From NCBI GenBank assembly GCA_017308235.1, contig JAFKFL010000029.1, positions 1 through 64,000 of the forward strand: a stretch of 64,000 nt of DNA. The letters are read 5' to 3'. Shown here piece after piece: positions 1-8,986 of the stretch. A program made the translations under genes and the position numbers. Below the pieces are notes generated by a model. The model was given only the letters and a program-made list of their open reading frames with translations. It made no database searches and was not told the origin of the DNA. Every line of letters begins with the position of its first letter. Positions within the stretch are counted from its first letter, which is position 1. This DNA is from Alphaproteobacteria bacterium. GTDB lineage: Bacteria; Pseudomonadota; Alphaproteobacteria; Reyranellales; Reyranellaceae.

Positions 1-221
1 GTCTTGTCGGTGAAGAGCTGGCCGAAATTGAGGCCGTTGTTCTGCGGGTAGGTGTTGAAGGTCATGCCGCCTTCGATGTGACCGCTGATCGAGAACGTAT
101 CCCACCATGACGCGGGTGCTGACGGCGGCCCCGATGCAGGCTTGTCCTGTGCTTGGGCGGCAGAACCAAGGACGGCCAGGACCGCGATATGGGCCAAGGT
201 GGCAAGAACTGCGCTTTTCAT
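1..221 (-). CDS. Outer-membrane beta-barrel porin, 5' part only
   Basis: Only the N-terminal 73 codons are inside the window; the gene runs off the left edge. The ATG at 219-221 is preceded on the minus strand by a purine-rich AAGGGGAG ribosome binding site. The first 25 residues form a clear Sec signal peptide ending AAQAQ. The mature start contains WWDTFSISGHIEGGMTFN followed by an Asn-rich turn, the pattern of the first strand of BBP2/OmpL-like porins (putative beta-barrel porin-2). It should be an outer-membrane pore or anion channel. Family assignment rests on this short stretch, so substrate cannot be stated. Confidence 0.6.
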   Translation of the reverse strand, partial: MKSAVLATLAHIAVLAVLGSAAQAQDKPASGPPSAPASWWDTFSISGHIEGGMTFNTYPQNNGLNFGQLFTDK

Positions 222-433
222 GGGCTCCCCTTCCGAAGGACTGCAACAAGCGCGCTCCACTCTTAGGAAATCCATGGCCTCGATGGCACCTCCCCATAGG
301 AAACGAATAAGAATCCAGGAGAGGAATTCATGCGCGATTCATATACGCGGATGTGCCTGCCCCTCTCGATTTCATATGACGTCCGCCGCCACATCTCGCA
401 TGGCCGAATGATCGGCAGGTCGAGGAGCGGCAT

Positions 434-655
434 ATGTCCGGCGATCCCGTCAGAACGAAAGAGCCCTGCTACCACCTTACTCTGGTTGGACAGGATTGGC
501 AGTTGACCAGCCCACGGGTCTCCACGCCGCGTGCCTTCAGCGGGCTGGAAGATGCGTTTGCCTTCGTGAGCACCGATAGTCGTGGTTCGCCGGCGATCGT
601 CGAGATCAGAGCGGACGGCGCCTATATGGTGAAGCGGATCGCGCCGCGTCGCTGA
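434..655 (+). CDS. Small hypothetical protein upstream of kdp
   Basis: A 73-residue protein with no recognised domain. The ATG has a GAGGAG ribosome binding site six bases upstream (422-427), which is the main reason to believe it. It is soluble, with no signal peptide or membrane segment, and ends in a basic tail (VKRIAPRR). It lies on the kdp strand between the divergent porin and the K+ operon. Another small frame with a good ribosome binding site (330-506) overlaps its 5' end, so translation here may be layered. Function unknown. Confidence 0.5.
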   Translation: MSGDPVRTKEPCYHLTLVGQDWQLTSPRVSTPRAFSGLEDAFAFVSTDSRGSPAIVEIRADGAYMVKRIAPRR

Positions 656-674
656 GTCCGCATCGGTGTCTCCC

Positions 675-863
675 ATGATGGAGAATCTTTCCCCCGAGAT
701 ATGGACGGCGGTGGAGTACGAGTCTCGCCGGTCCGACGACGAACGGAGTAACAGTCCGCCACGTTCGGGCGAGGTCCTGGGTGAGATCGGTCTGCTCCTT
801 CTTGTACACGCCGTGGTGGTCCTGCTCGTCGTCTGGGCGTTGCACGCCTTCGGCGTCCACTGA
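675..863 (+). CDS. Small single-pass membrane protein upstream of kdpF
   Basis: A 62-residue frame with a charged N-terminal half (ESRRSDDERS) and one strongly hydrophobic helix near the C terminus (roughly residues 36-58, LLLLVHAVVVLLVVWALHAF). I chose the ATG at 675; a GTG at 666 is also possible and no start has a strong ribosome binding site. It lies 20 bases after the preceding small gene and just before kdpF on the same strand, so it may be an accessory micro-protein of the K+ uptake operon. That role is inferred from position only. Confidence 0.45.
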   Translation: MMENLSPEIWTAVEYESRRSDDERSNSPPRSGEVLGEIGLLLLVHAVVVLLVVWALHAFGVH

Positions 864-965
864 CGCGCTTCATATATGAAATTCCTATGGCGCCGCCTCG
901 TGGAGCCCCTCGATTCCCTATGGTCACTGGCGCGACAAACCCGCCTCGCGACGGAGAACACATCA

Positions 966-1049
966 ATGTTGGACGTCATCTTGATCGCAGTCGGCTGCGG
1001 CCTCTTCTTCGTAGCCGTCGCCTATGCCTATGCCTGCGATCGGCTGTGA
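966..1049 (+). CDS. 27-residue membrane micro-protein before kdpF
   Basis: The frame encodes 27 residues, almost all one hydrophobic helix (VILIAVGCGLFFVAVAYAYA) ending in CDRL. The ATG follows a GGAG motif nine bases upstream. I recall similar micro-proteins with a closing Cys-Asp/Glu-Arg-Leu next to kdpF in other proteobacteria, but I cannot search to confirm. The frame is open upstream to an ATG at 876, which has no ribosome binding site and would add 30 non-hydrophobic residues; the short form is preferred. It lies ten bases before kdpF, consistent with a small KdpFABC partner. Confidence 0.5.
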   Translation: MLDVILIAVGCGLFFVAVAYAYACDRL

Positions 1050-1059
1050 GGAGGCTGAT

Positions 1060-1149
1060 ATGCTGATCGACTATGTCCTCGGCGGTGCCGTGACGCTCGG
1101 CCTGCTCTCATATCTCGTCTTTGCGCTGCTGCGGCCCGAGCGTTTCTAG
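1060..1149 (+). CDS. kdpF: K+-transporting ATPase subunit KdpF
   Basis: A 29-residue single-helix peptide ending in LLRPERF, the typical KdpF tail. KdpF binds the KdpABC complex in the inner membrane and stabilises it. The ATG is preceded by GGAGG (the gtgaggaggctgat region) and the stop lies 12 bases before kdpA, so the two genes are co-transcribed. Length and sequence match the family well. Confidence 0.85.
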   Translation: MLIDYVLGGAVTLGLLSYLVFALLRPERF

Positions 1150-1161
1150 GAAGCACCTTCC

Positions 1162-2889
1162 ATGACCTTCAACGGTTGGTTCCAGATCGCGCTCTTCAGC
1201 GCGGTCATCGTCCTCCTTGCCCGGCCGCTTGGCGGCTACATGACGCGCGTCTTCGCGGGCGAGCGCACGTTTCTGTCGCCAGTGCTGCGTCCACTCGAGC
1301 GGGTGCTCTACCGGCTAAGCGGCGTCAATGAGCGCACTGACCAGAACTGGGTCACCTATGCGGTGGCGATGCTGCTGTTCAACCTGGCAGGCTTCCTGCT
1401 GCTGTATGCGATGCAGCGCTTCCAGGCTGTGCTGCCCTTCAATCCCGCCGGCCAGTCGGCGGTCGAGGAGGGGCTCGCCTTCAACACGGCGATGAGCTTC
1501 ACCACCAACACCAACTGGCAGTCGTACGTCCCCGAAACGACCATGAGCTATCTCGTGCAGATGGCGGGGCTCACGGTGCATAACTTCGTGTCGGCAGCAA
1601 CTGGCGTTGCACTCGCGATCGCGCTCATCCGTGGTTTCGCCCGCCGCTCGGCCAGCGGCATCGGCAATTTCTGGGTCGATCTCACACGCTGCACACTTTA
1701 CGTCCTGATGCCGATCTCGGTTGTGGTCGCCCTATTTTTCGTCTGGCAGGGTATGCCGCAGAACCTCTCTGCCTACACCGAGGCCACAACGCTCGAGGGC
1801 GCCAAGCAAGTGATCGCCCAAGGACCGGTGGCGTCTCAGGAAGTCATCAAGATGCTGGGCACGAACGGCGGCGGCTTCTTCAACGCCAACTCCGCCCATC
1901 CGTTCGAAAATCCCAACGCGATCACCAATTTCGTCCAGATGGTGCTGATCTTCGCGATCGGCGCCGCCCTCACCAACGTGTTCGGCCGCATGGTCGGCGA
2001 CCAGCGCCAGGGCTGGGCGGTGCTCGCGGTCATGGGCTTCCTGTTCCTCGGCGGCGTCGCCACCGCATACTGGGCCGAGTCCGCCGGCAACCCAGAGATC
2101 GCTGCCCTGGGTGTCGACACCGCTCCCTCGGCGTTGCAGGCCGGCGGCAACATGGAGGGTAAGGAGACGCGGTTCGGCATCGCCGATACGGCCCTCTTCG
2201 TCACCGTGACAACCGACGCGTCCTGCGGCGCCGTCAACGCCATGCATGACAGCCTGACGCCACTCGGCGGGCTGGTGCCGATGTTCAACATGCAGCTCGG
2301 CGAGATCATCGTCGGCGGCGTCGGCGCGGGCCTCTACGGCATGCTGCTGTTCGCCATCATCTCGGTGTTTGTCGCAGGCCTCATGGTCGGTCGCACGCCC
2401 GAGTATCTCGGCAAGAAGATCGAGGCCAAGGAAGTGAAGATGGCGATGCTCGCGATCCTGATCCTGCCGCTCTCGATCCTGGGATTCTCTGCGATCGCCA
2501 CGGTGGTTGACGCCGGCCTCGCCGGCCCGGCGAACGCCGGTCCACATGGCTTCAGCGAGATCCTCTACGCCTATACCTCGGGCACGGCCAACAACGGCTC
2601 GGCCTTTGCCGGCCTCAGCGCCAACACGCTCTTCTACAACACGACCATCGGGTTCGCGATGTTCATTGGCCGGTTCCTGATGATCGTGCCGATGGTCGCG
2701 ATCGCGGGTTCGCTCGCCGCCAAGAAGATCGTCCCCGCATCGGGCGGCACTTTCCCGACCAATGGGCCGCTGTTCGTCGGTCTGGTGATCGGCGTGATCC
2801 TGATTGTTGGCGGTCTGACCTATTTCCCCGCGCTTGCCCTCGGCCCGTTTGTCGAACACTTCGCGATGAACGGCGGAACGCTTTTCTGA
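1162..2889 (+). CDS. kdpA: K+-transporting ATPase subunit KdpA (potassium-binding channel subunit)
   Basis: 575 residues, the usual KdpA length (about 560). KdpA is the superfamily-of-K+-transporters subunit that selects K+ and passes it towards KdpB. The four pore-loop motifs are visible: TNTNWQSY near residue 115, GTNGGGFFNANS near 233, TTDASCGAVNAMHDS near 353 and YAYTSGTANNGSAFAG near 473. About ten membrane helices separate them. Start ATG at 1162 begins MTFNGWFQ, a typical KdpA N terminus. It lies between kdpF and kdpB in a compact operon that is normally induced by KdpDE at low K+. Confidence 0.97.
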   Translation: MTFNGWFQIALFSAVIVLLARPLGGYMTRVFAGERTFLSPVLRPLERVLYRLSGVNERTDQNWVTYAVAMLLFNLAGFLLLYAMQRFQAVLPFNPAGQSAVEEGLAFNTAMSFTTNTNWQSYVPETTMSYLVQMAGLTVHNFVSAATGVALAIALIRGFARRSASGIGNFWVDLTRCTLYVLMPISVVVALFFVWQGMPQNLSAYTEATTLEGAKQVIAQGPVASQEVIKMLGTNGGGFFNANSAHPFENPNAITNFVQMVLIFAIGAALTNVFGRMVGDQRQGWAVLAVMGFLFLGGVATAYWAESAGNPEIAALGVDTAPSALQAGGNMEGKETRFGIADTALFVTVTTDASCGAVNAMHDSLTPLGGLVPMFNMQLGEIIVGGVGAGLYGMLLFAIISVFVAGLMVGRTPEYLGKKIEAKEVKMAMLAILILPLSILGFSAIATVVDAGLAGPANAGPHGFSEILYAYTSGTANNGSAFAGLSANTLFYNTTIGFAMFIGRFLMIVPMVAIAGSLAAKKIVPASGGTFPTNGPLFVGLVIGVILIVGGLTYFPALALGPFVEHFAMNGGTLF

Positions 2890-2903
2890 GTTGAGGCACT
2901 GAC

Positions 2904-4973
2904 ATGACGATTGGAATCGCAGCGCCGGTCCGCAAGCGGACAGCGGTCGCCACCATGACCGACCCGAAAATCCTCGGTCCCGCTTTGATCGATGCCTTCC
3001 GCAAGCTCGATCCTCGCGTGATGATCCGCAATCCGGTCATGTTCACGGTCGAGGTCGTGGCGACCCTCACAACGATCCTGTTCATTCGTGACCTGGTGAC
3101 CGGACAGGGCGGGCTGGGCTTTGCTTTCCAGATCAATCTCTGGCTCTGGTTCACCGTCGTCTTCGCGAACTTCGCGGAGGCGGTCGCGGAAGGCCGTGGC
3201 AAGGCGCAGGCCGCGACCCTGCGCAAGTCGCGGACCGAGACCGTCGCCAAGCGATTGGCCGACGTCGCCTCGACCAAATGGACGGAGGTACCGGCGACCC
3301 GGCTGAAGAAAGGCGATACAGTGCTGGTCCAGACCGGCGATCTCATCCCGTCAGATGGCGATGTGATCGAGGGTGTGGCTTCGGTGAACGAGGCGGCGAT
3401 CACCGGCGAATCGGCGCCCGTGATCCGCGAAAGCGGTGGCGACCGCTCGGCAGTGACCGGCGGCACCCAGGTGATTTCGGACTGGATCAAGGTGCGTATC
3501 ACGGCCGAGCCGGGTTCAACCTTCCTCGATCGCATGATCGCGCTGGTCGAAGGTGCGGAGCGTCAGAAGACACCCAACGAGATCGCGCTCAATATCCTGC
3601 TGGCCGGCATGACGATCATCTTCGTCTTCTCGGTCGCCAGCATCCCGAGCTTTGCCGCCTACGCTGGTGGTACGATGAGCGTCCTGGTCCTGGTGGCGCT
3701 GTTCGTGACCCTGATCCCGACCACGATCGGCGCCCTGCTGTCTGCCATCGGCATCGCCGGCATGGATCGGCTGGTGCGCTTCAATGTGCTCGCCATGTCG
3801 GGCCGTGCCGTCGAGGCGGCCGGCGACGTCGACACGCTGCTGCTCGACAAAACAGGCACCATCACGCTGGGCAACCGCCAGGCCACCGAGTTCCTGCCGG
3901 TGGTCGGTGTCTCTGCGCGCGACCTGGCCGATGCGAGCCAGCTCGCTTCGCTGTCCGACGAGACGCCGGAAGGCCGGTCCATCGTCGTGCTGGCCAAGGA
4001 GAAGTACGACATCCGCGGTCGCGAAATGGCGCCACTCCATGCCAAGTTCATTCCGTTCTCCGCACACACGCGGCTGAGCGGCATTGATGTCGACGGGGCC
4101 TCGATCCGCAAAGGCGCCGTCGATGCTGTCATCGCCGATGTCCGCGCCACGCCGCAGGCGGCGCGCGAGGTCGAGGTGATTGCCGAGAAGATTGCCAAAG
4201 CAGGTGGCACGCCGCTCGCCGTTGCCAAGGACGGCAGGCTGCTCGGCGTGATCCATCTCAAGGATATCGTCAAAGGTGGCATTCGCGACCGCTTCGCCAC
4301 GCTCCGCCGCATGGGTATCCGCACTGTCATGATCACGGGCGATAACCCGCTGACGGCGGCGGCGATCGCGGCCGAATCGGGTGTCGACGATTTTCTCGCA
4401 CAGGCCACGCCGGAGACGAAGCTCAAGCTGATCCGCGAGGAGCAGGCGCAGGGCAAGCTGGTCGCGATGTGCGGCGACGGCACCAACGACGCACCCGCCC
4501 TCGCCCAGGCCGACGTTGGCGTTGCCATGAACACCGGCACGATGGCAGCACGCGAAGCCGGCAACATGGTCGATCTCGACAGCGATCCCGCGAAGCTCAT
4601 CGAGATCGTCGAGATCGGCAAGCAGCTGCTGATGACCCGCGGCGCGCTCACCACCTTCTCGATCGCCAATGACGTTGCGAAATACTTCGCCATCATCCCG
4701 GCGATGTTTCTTGTGCTTTACCCGCAGCTGCAGGCTCTGAACGTCATGCACCTCCATTCGCCGCAAAGCGCCATCCTGTCGGCGATCATCTTCAATGCCC
4801 TGATCATTATCGCCTTGATCCCGCTGGCTCTGCGCGGCGTGCAATATCGTCCTGTCGGCGCCTCCGCCGTGCTGCTGCGCAATCTCTTCGTCTATGGCCT
4901 GGGCGGCGTCATCGTTCCGTTCGTCGGCATCAAGCTGATCGATATGGTCGTCACTGCCACCGGGCTCGCGTGA
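2904..4973 (+). CDS. kdpB: K+-transporting P-type ATPase catalytic subunit KdpB
   Basis: 689 residues. KdpB hydrolyses ATP to drive K+ uptake by the KdpFABC complex. The P-type signatures are in order: TGES near residue 167 (actuator domain), DKTGT with phosphorylated Asp at 315, the KGA nucleotide-binding loop, and GDGTNDAPAL in the hinge. The N terminus has a short extra stretch before MTDPKILGP; the ATG at 2955 is a second possible start. Fourteen bases separate it from kdpA and seven from kdpC. Confidence 0.97.
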   Translation: MTIGIAAPVRKRTAVATMTDPKILGPALIDAFRKLDPRVMIRNPVMFTVEVVATLTTILFIRDLVTGQGGLGFAFQINLWLWFTVVFANFAEAVAEGRGKAQAATLRKSRTETVAKRLADVASTKWTEVPATRLKKGDTVLVQTGDLIPSDGDVIEGVASVNEAAITGESAPVIRESGGDRSAVTGGTQVISDWIKVRITAEPGSTFLDRMIALVEGAERQKTPNEIALNILLAGMTIIFVFSVASIPSFAAYAGGTMSVLVLVALFVTLIPTTIGALLSAIGIAGMDRLVRFNVLAMSGRAVEAAGDVDTLLLDKTGTITLGNRQATEFLPVVGVSARDLADASQLASLSDETPEGRSIVVLAKEKYDIRGREMAPLHAKFIPFSAHTRLSGIDVDGASIRKGAVDAVIADVRATPQAAREVEVIAEKIAKAGGTPLAVAKDGRLLGVIHLKDIVKGGIRDRFATLRRMGIRTVMITGDNPLTAAAIAAESGVDDFLAQATPETKLKLIREEQAQGKLVAMCGDGTNDAPALAQADVGVAMNTGTMAAREAGNMVDLDSDPAKLIEIVEIGKQLLMTRGALTTFSIANDVAKYFAIIPAMFLVLYPQLQALNVMHLHSPQSAILSAIIFNALIIIALIPLALRGVQYRPVGASAVLLRNLFVYGLGGVIVPFVGIKLIDMVVTATGLA

Positions 4974-4980
4974 GGATCCC

Positions 4981-5586
4981 ATGTTGAAAGAAGTCCGACC
5001 TGCCATCGTCATGATCGTCTGCCTCACGATCCTGACCGGCCTTGTCTATCCGTTGGCCATGACCGGCATCGCACAGACGCTGTTCCCGCGGCAGGCCAAT
5101 GGCAGCCTGATCGAAAAGGGCGGCAAGGTGATCGGCTCCGAGTTGATCGGGCAGAATTTTGCGAAGCCGGGCTATTTCCGCGGCCGCCCGTCAGCGACGA
5201 CGGATACCGATCCCAAGGATCCGTCGAAGACCATTCCAGCGCCGTACAATGCTGCGAACTCGGGCGGCAGCAACGCCGGCCCGACCTCCAAGACGCTGAT
5301 CGAGCGCGTGCAGGGTGACGTGAAGGCGCTCAAGGAGGAGAACCCGAATGCGCCCATTCCGGTCGATCTGGTGACGACCTCGGCAAGTGGTCTCGATCCC
5401 GAGATCTCGCCGGCGGCCGCCCTGTTCCAGGTGCCGCGCGTGGCCAAGGAGCGCGGTCTGCCCGAACAACGCGTACGCGACCTCGTGACCGCGAATATCG
5501 AGGGCCGATTCCTCGGCGTGATCGGCGAACCGCGAGTCAATGTTCTCAAGCTCAACATGGCTCTCGACGCATTAGGGGGCCGGTGA
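4981..5586 (+). CDS. kdpC: K+-transporting ATPase subunit KdpC
   Basis: 201 residues. One N-terminal membrane helix (residues 6-30, AIVMIVCLTILTGLVYPLAM) is followed by a periplasmic domain carrying GQNFAKPGYFRGRPSAT and the TSASGLDPEISPAAA motif diagnostic of KdpC. KdpC is thought to act as a chaperone or affinity subunit for K+ and ATP in the KdpFABC complex. It starts seven bases after kdpB and ends 15 bases before kdpD. Confidence 0.96.
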   Translation: MLKEVRPAIVMIVCLTILTGLVYPLAMTGIAQTLFPRQANGSLIEKGGKVIGSELIGQNFAKPGYFRGRPSATTDTDPKDPSKTIPAPYNAANSGGSNAGPTSKTLIERVQGDVKALKEENPNAPIPVDLVTTSASGLDPEISPAAALFQVPRVAKERGLPEQRVRDLVTANIEGRFLGVIGEPRVNVLKLNMALDALGGR

Positions 5587-5601
5587 CATCCTCGCGCCTC
5601 G

Positions 5602-8286
5602 ATGGCCGCCGGCGTTCCCAGTGACACGCGTCCTTCTCCCGATGCGCTGCTGAAGGCGGCGCAAAAGGAGACACGCGGCAAATTCAAGATCTTCCTTGGT
5701 GCTGCGCCGGGAGTGGGCAAGACCTATGAAATGCTGTTGGCCGCCCATCGCCGCAAAGCCGAGGGTACCGACGTGGTGGTTGCCGTCGTGGAGACGCACG
5801 GCCGCGCCGAGACCGAAGCGCAGCTCGCCGGCCTCGAGGTGATCCAGCGGCGTCCTGTCGATTACAAGGGCCGGACGCTCGACGAGATGGATCTCGATAC
5901 AGTCCTGAAGCGACGGCCCGCGCTGGCCCTGGTCGACGAGCTCGCACACACGAATGCGCCGGGCAGCCGCCATCCCAAGCGCTACCTCGACGTCGAGGAG
6001 CTGCTCGCGGCCGGCATCGACGTCTATTCGACCATGAACGTGCAGCATGTCGAGAGCCTGAATGACGTCGTGGCGCGCATTACCCGCATTCGCGTGCGCG
6101 AAACGGTTCCCGACTCGGTAGTCGATGCCGCAGATGACATCGAGCTGGTCGATACCACGCCGGCCGACCTGATTGCGCGACTGGGCGCCGGCAAGGTCTA
6201 TGTGCGCGAACAGGCCCAGCGCGCGCTGAAGCACTATTTTTCGCCCGGCAATCTCACCGCATTGCGCGAGCTCGCGTTGCGGCGCACGGCAGCGCGCGTC
6301 GACGAGCAGATGCTGAGCTATATGCGCGAGCATGCCATCACCGGACCGTGGGCGGCCGGTGAGCGCGTGATCGTCTGCCTCGATCCGAGCCCCGACGCCG
6401 CCAACACCGTGCGTGCCGCCAAACGCACCGCCGACAGCCTCAATGCCGAGCTGATCGCCCTCTATGTCGAGACGCAGCGTCATGCGCTGCTGAGCGAGGC
6501 CGAGCAGACGCATCTCAGCGAGGCGATGCAACTCGCAACGCAGCTTGGCGCGGAGGTCGTGACCGCCCCTGGCCGCACCGTGGTCGAGGAGATCCTGACC
6601 TTTGCGCGATCGCGCAATGCCACGCGCGTGGTGGTCGGCAAATCCCGCCGCTCGCGATGGTTCGAGATCCGCCATGGTTCTGTGGTCGATGAACTGGTGC
6701 GCAGCAGCTCCGGACTAGCCGTTGAAGTCGCGCCATCCGGCGGCAAGCCACAACCCGCGGGGACGATCGACTGGCTGCTGGGCGCCCCGCAGTCCATCGG
6801 GCCCTATTTCGAAGGATTGCTGACCACCGCGCTCGCGACCGCGCTCGGTGTGCTGATCGACTCTTATGTCGATCTACCCAACATTTCGCTGATCTACGTC
6901 GTGCCTGTGATGGTGGCAGCGGCGCGCCACGGCCTCGTGCCGTCGCTCTGGGTCGCGGCTTTGGCGGTGCTGAGCTACAACTTCTTCTTCCTGCCGCCGC
7001 TCTATCGGCTGACGATTGCCGATCCCGCCAATATCGTCGCGCTCTTCTTCTTCATGTTTGTCGCGATTGTGGCGAGCGCTCTCGGCACGCGTACCCGCGC
7101 CCAAGCGCAGGCCGCAAGGCGCGAGGCGCGCACCACCGCCGATCTCTATGCCTTCAGCCGCAAGATCGCGGGCGTCATCGATCTCGATGATCTCCTGTGG
7201 ATCGTGGTCACGCATCTGGCGCGACTTCTGACGGCCGAGGTCGCCGTCCTGATGCCTGATCGCAGTCGGCAGAAGGATGGTCGGTTGAGCCTGCATGCCG
7301 CATTTCCGCCCGACAGCGAGTTCACCGACGCTGATCTCGCGGCGGCGCGCTGGTGCTGGGATGCCGAGCAGCCCACGGGCAAGGGCACCGATACGCTGCC
7401 GGGTGGTCGCTGGTTGTTCGTGCCCATCCGCACCAGTCGCGCGCCAATCGGCGTCGTCGGCATTTTGTCGTCGGGCGACCAACGTGCACTCAGCGACTCC
7501 GAGCGGCGTTTGCTGGAGGCGGTCGGCAACCAGGCGGCAGTCGCTATCGAGCGCGTGGTGCTTGCCGCCGACATCGATCAGGCGCGAATAGGCGCCGAAC
7601 GCGAGCGGCTGCGTTCGGCCATGCTTACCTCCGTCTCGCACGATCTGCGCACGCCGCTCGCCTCGATCATCGGTTCGCTCTCGAGCCTCGCGAGCTATCG
7701 AGATCGCTTTGACGATGCGACACGCGAGGAACTTCTGGGCACGGCGCTGAGCGAAGCGGAGCGGCTCGACCGTTTCGTCGGCAACCTGCTCAACATGACA
7801 CGACTCGATGCCGGCGTGATTGTGCCCAAACGCGAGGCGGTCGAGGTCGGCGACCTGGTTTCGACGGCGCTGCGTCGCACCGTGCCGCTTCTGAAAGGCC
7901 GGGTCGTCTCGACGTCGGTCGAGCCCGATCTTCCGTCTCTATCGCTCGACTTCGTGCTGGCCGAGCAGGCGCTGTTCAATCTTTTGGACAACGCTGGCAA
8001 GTATTCGTCTCCGGAGAGTCGCATCGAAGTGCTGGCGCATCGGCTTGGCGAGCAGATCGAAATCATCGTGCGCGACGAGGGACCGGGGATCGCGCCGGAA
8101 TCGCTTGACCGGTTGTTCGAGAAATTCTATCGCGCCGACGATGGCGACCGGCGGCGCGCCGGAACCGGGCTCGGTCTTGCCATCGCCAAAGGGTTCGTCG
8201 AGGTCCAGGGCGGCACCGTCGCCGCGCGCAATCGAGAGGACCGCAGCGGGGCCGAGTTCATCGTGACCTATCCGGTATCGACATGA
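5602..8286 (+). CDS. kdpD: Sensor histidine kinase KdpD
   Basis: 894 residues, full family length. Domains in order: N-terminal KdpD domain with Walker A GAAPGVGKT (residues 33-41) and the LVDELAHTNAPG motif; universal-stress-like domain (about 255-370); four short membrane helices (about 395-500, DUF4118); a GAF domain (about 515-660); HisKA with SHDLRTPL and phospho-acceptor His at 680; and a C-terminal HATPase domain with N, G1 (DEGPGIAP) and G2 (GTGLGLAIAKG) boxes. It senses K+ limitation and phosphorylates KdpE. No strong ribosome binding site precedes the ATG, and co-translation from kdpC is likely. Confidence 0.95.
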   Translation: MAAGVPSDTRPSPDALLKAAQKETRGKFKIFLGAAPGVGKTYEMLLAAHRRKAEGTDVVVAVVETHGRAETEAQLAGLEVIQRRPVDYKGRTLDEMDLDTVLKRRPALALVDELAHTNAPGSRHPKRYLDVEELLAAGIDVYSTMNVQHVESLNDVVARITRIRVRETVPDSVVDAADDIELVDTTPADLIARLGAGKVYVREQAQRALKHYFSPGNLTALRELALRRTAARVDEQMLSYMREHAITGPWAAGERVIVCLDPSPDAANTVRAAKRTADSLNAELIALYVETQRHALLSEAEQTHLSEAMQLATQLGAEVVTAPGRTVVEEILTFARSRNATRVVVGKSRRSRWFEIRHGSVVDELVRSSSGLAVEVAPSGGKPQPAGTIDWLLGAPQSIGPYFEGLLTTALATALGVLIDSYVDLPNISLIYVVPVMVAAARHGLVPSLWVAALAVLSYNFFFLPPLYRLTIADPANIVALFFFMFVAIVASALGTRTRAQAQAARREARTTADLYAFSRKIAGVIDLDDLLWIVVTHLARLLTAEVAVLMPDRSRQKDGRLSLHAAFPPDSEFTDADLAAARWCWDAEQPTGKGTDTLPGGRWLFVPIRTSRAPIGVVGILSSGDQRALSDSERRLLEAVGNQAAVAIERVVLAADIDQARIGAERERLRSAMLTSVSHDLRTPLASIIGSLSSLASYRDRFDDATREELLGTALSEAERLDRFVGNLLNMTRLDAGVIVPKREAVEVGDLVSTALRRTVPLLKGRVVSTSVEPDLPSLSLDFVLAEQALFNLLDNAGKYSSPESRIEVLAHRLGEQIEIIVRDEGPGIAPESLDRLFEKFYRADDGDRRRAGTGLGLAIAKGFVEVQGGTVAARNREDRSGAEFIVTYPVST

Positions 8287-8296
8287 AGGCATTGGC

Positions 8297-8980
8297 ATGA
8301 CCGGCGATGCTGCCGTTATCCTGATCGTCGAGGACGAACCGCCGATCCGCCGTTTGCTGCGGACCACGCTCACGGCACAGGATTATCGCCCGATCGAAGC
8401 GGCGACCGGCGGTGAGGCGTTGTCCGCACTGCGCCATCATCGGCCTGACCTCGTGCTGCTCGATCTCGGTCTGCCCGATATCGACGGTCTCGAGTTGATC
8501 GGCAGGATTCGCGCGCTCGAACCGGTGCCGATCGTGGTCCTGTCCAGTCGTGGCGACGAAGCGGCCAAAGTGCGGGCGCTCGACTCGGGCGCCGATGACT
8601 ATGTCACCAAGCCGTTCGGTGCCGATGAGCTGATGGCGCGTATCCGCGCCGCGCTGCGCCACCGCTTGCAGCAGCAGGGCGCCGAACGCGGCTTCGCGAG
8701 CGACGATCTCAGCGTCGACCTGGTGCGGCGGCTGGTGAGGCGGGGAGAGGAGGATGTGAAACTCTCTCCCAAGGAATACGATATCCTCGAGCAGCTCGTG
8801 ATCCATGCCGGCAAAGTGCTCACGCACAAGCACTTGCTGCGCGAAGTGTGGCGCGACGAGTCGGTCGATCCGCAATATCTCCGGGTCTACGTTCGCCAGC
8901 TTCGCCAGAAGATCGAAGCTGACCCGTCCGCGCCGCAACATGTCCTGACGGAGCCTGGAATCGGTTACCGGTTGGTTTGA
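8297..8980 (+). CDS. kdpE: Response regulator KdpE (OmpR family)
   Basis: 227 residues: receiver domain with phospho-acceptor Asp at 56 (LLDLGLPD), the conserved Thr/Ser (VVLSS) and Lys (TKPFG), then an OmpR-type winged helix ending EPGIGYRLV. It lies ten bases after kdpD and should be its cognate regulator, activating the kdp operon at low K+. Length and motifs are canonical. Confidence 0.94.
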   Translation: MTGDAAVILIVEDEPPIRRLLRTTLTAQDYRPIEAATGGEALSALRHHRPDLVLLDLGLPDIDGLELIGRIRALEPVPIVVLSSRGDEAAKVRALDSGADDYVTKPFGADELMARIRAALRHRLQQQGAERGFASDDLSVDLVRRLVRRGEEDVKLSPKEYDILEQLVIHAGKVLTHKHLLREVWRDESVDPQYLRVYVRQLRQKIEADPSAPQHVLTEPGIGYRLV

Positions 8981-8986
8981 TCAACG

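Noticed and set aside
876..965. In-frame extension of the 27-residue kdp micro-protein to ATG 876
   Set aside because: No ribosome binding site and the added part is not membrane-like, unlike the short form with GGAG upstream.
3516..5027. Long minus-strand open frame opposite kdpB (503 codons), and similar ones opposite kdpA, the TPP enzyme and metZ
   Set aside because: Shadows of high-GC coding DNA. They lack family motifs and are rich in Arg/Asp/His, as expected for the antisense of real genes.
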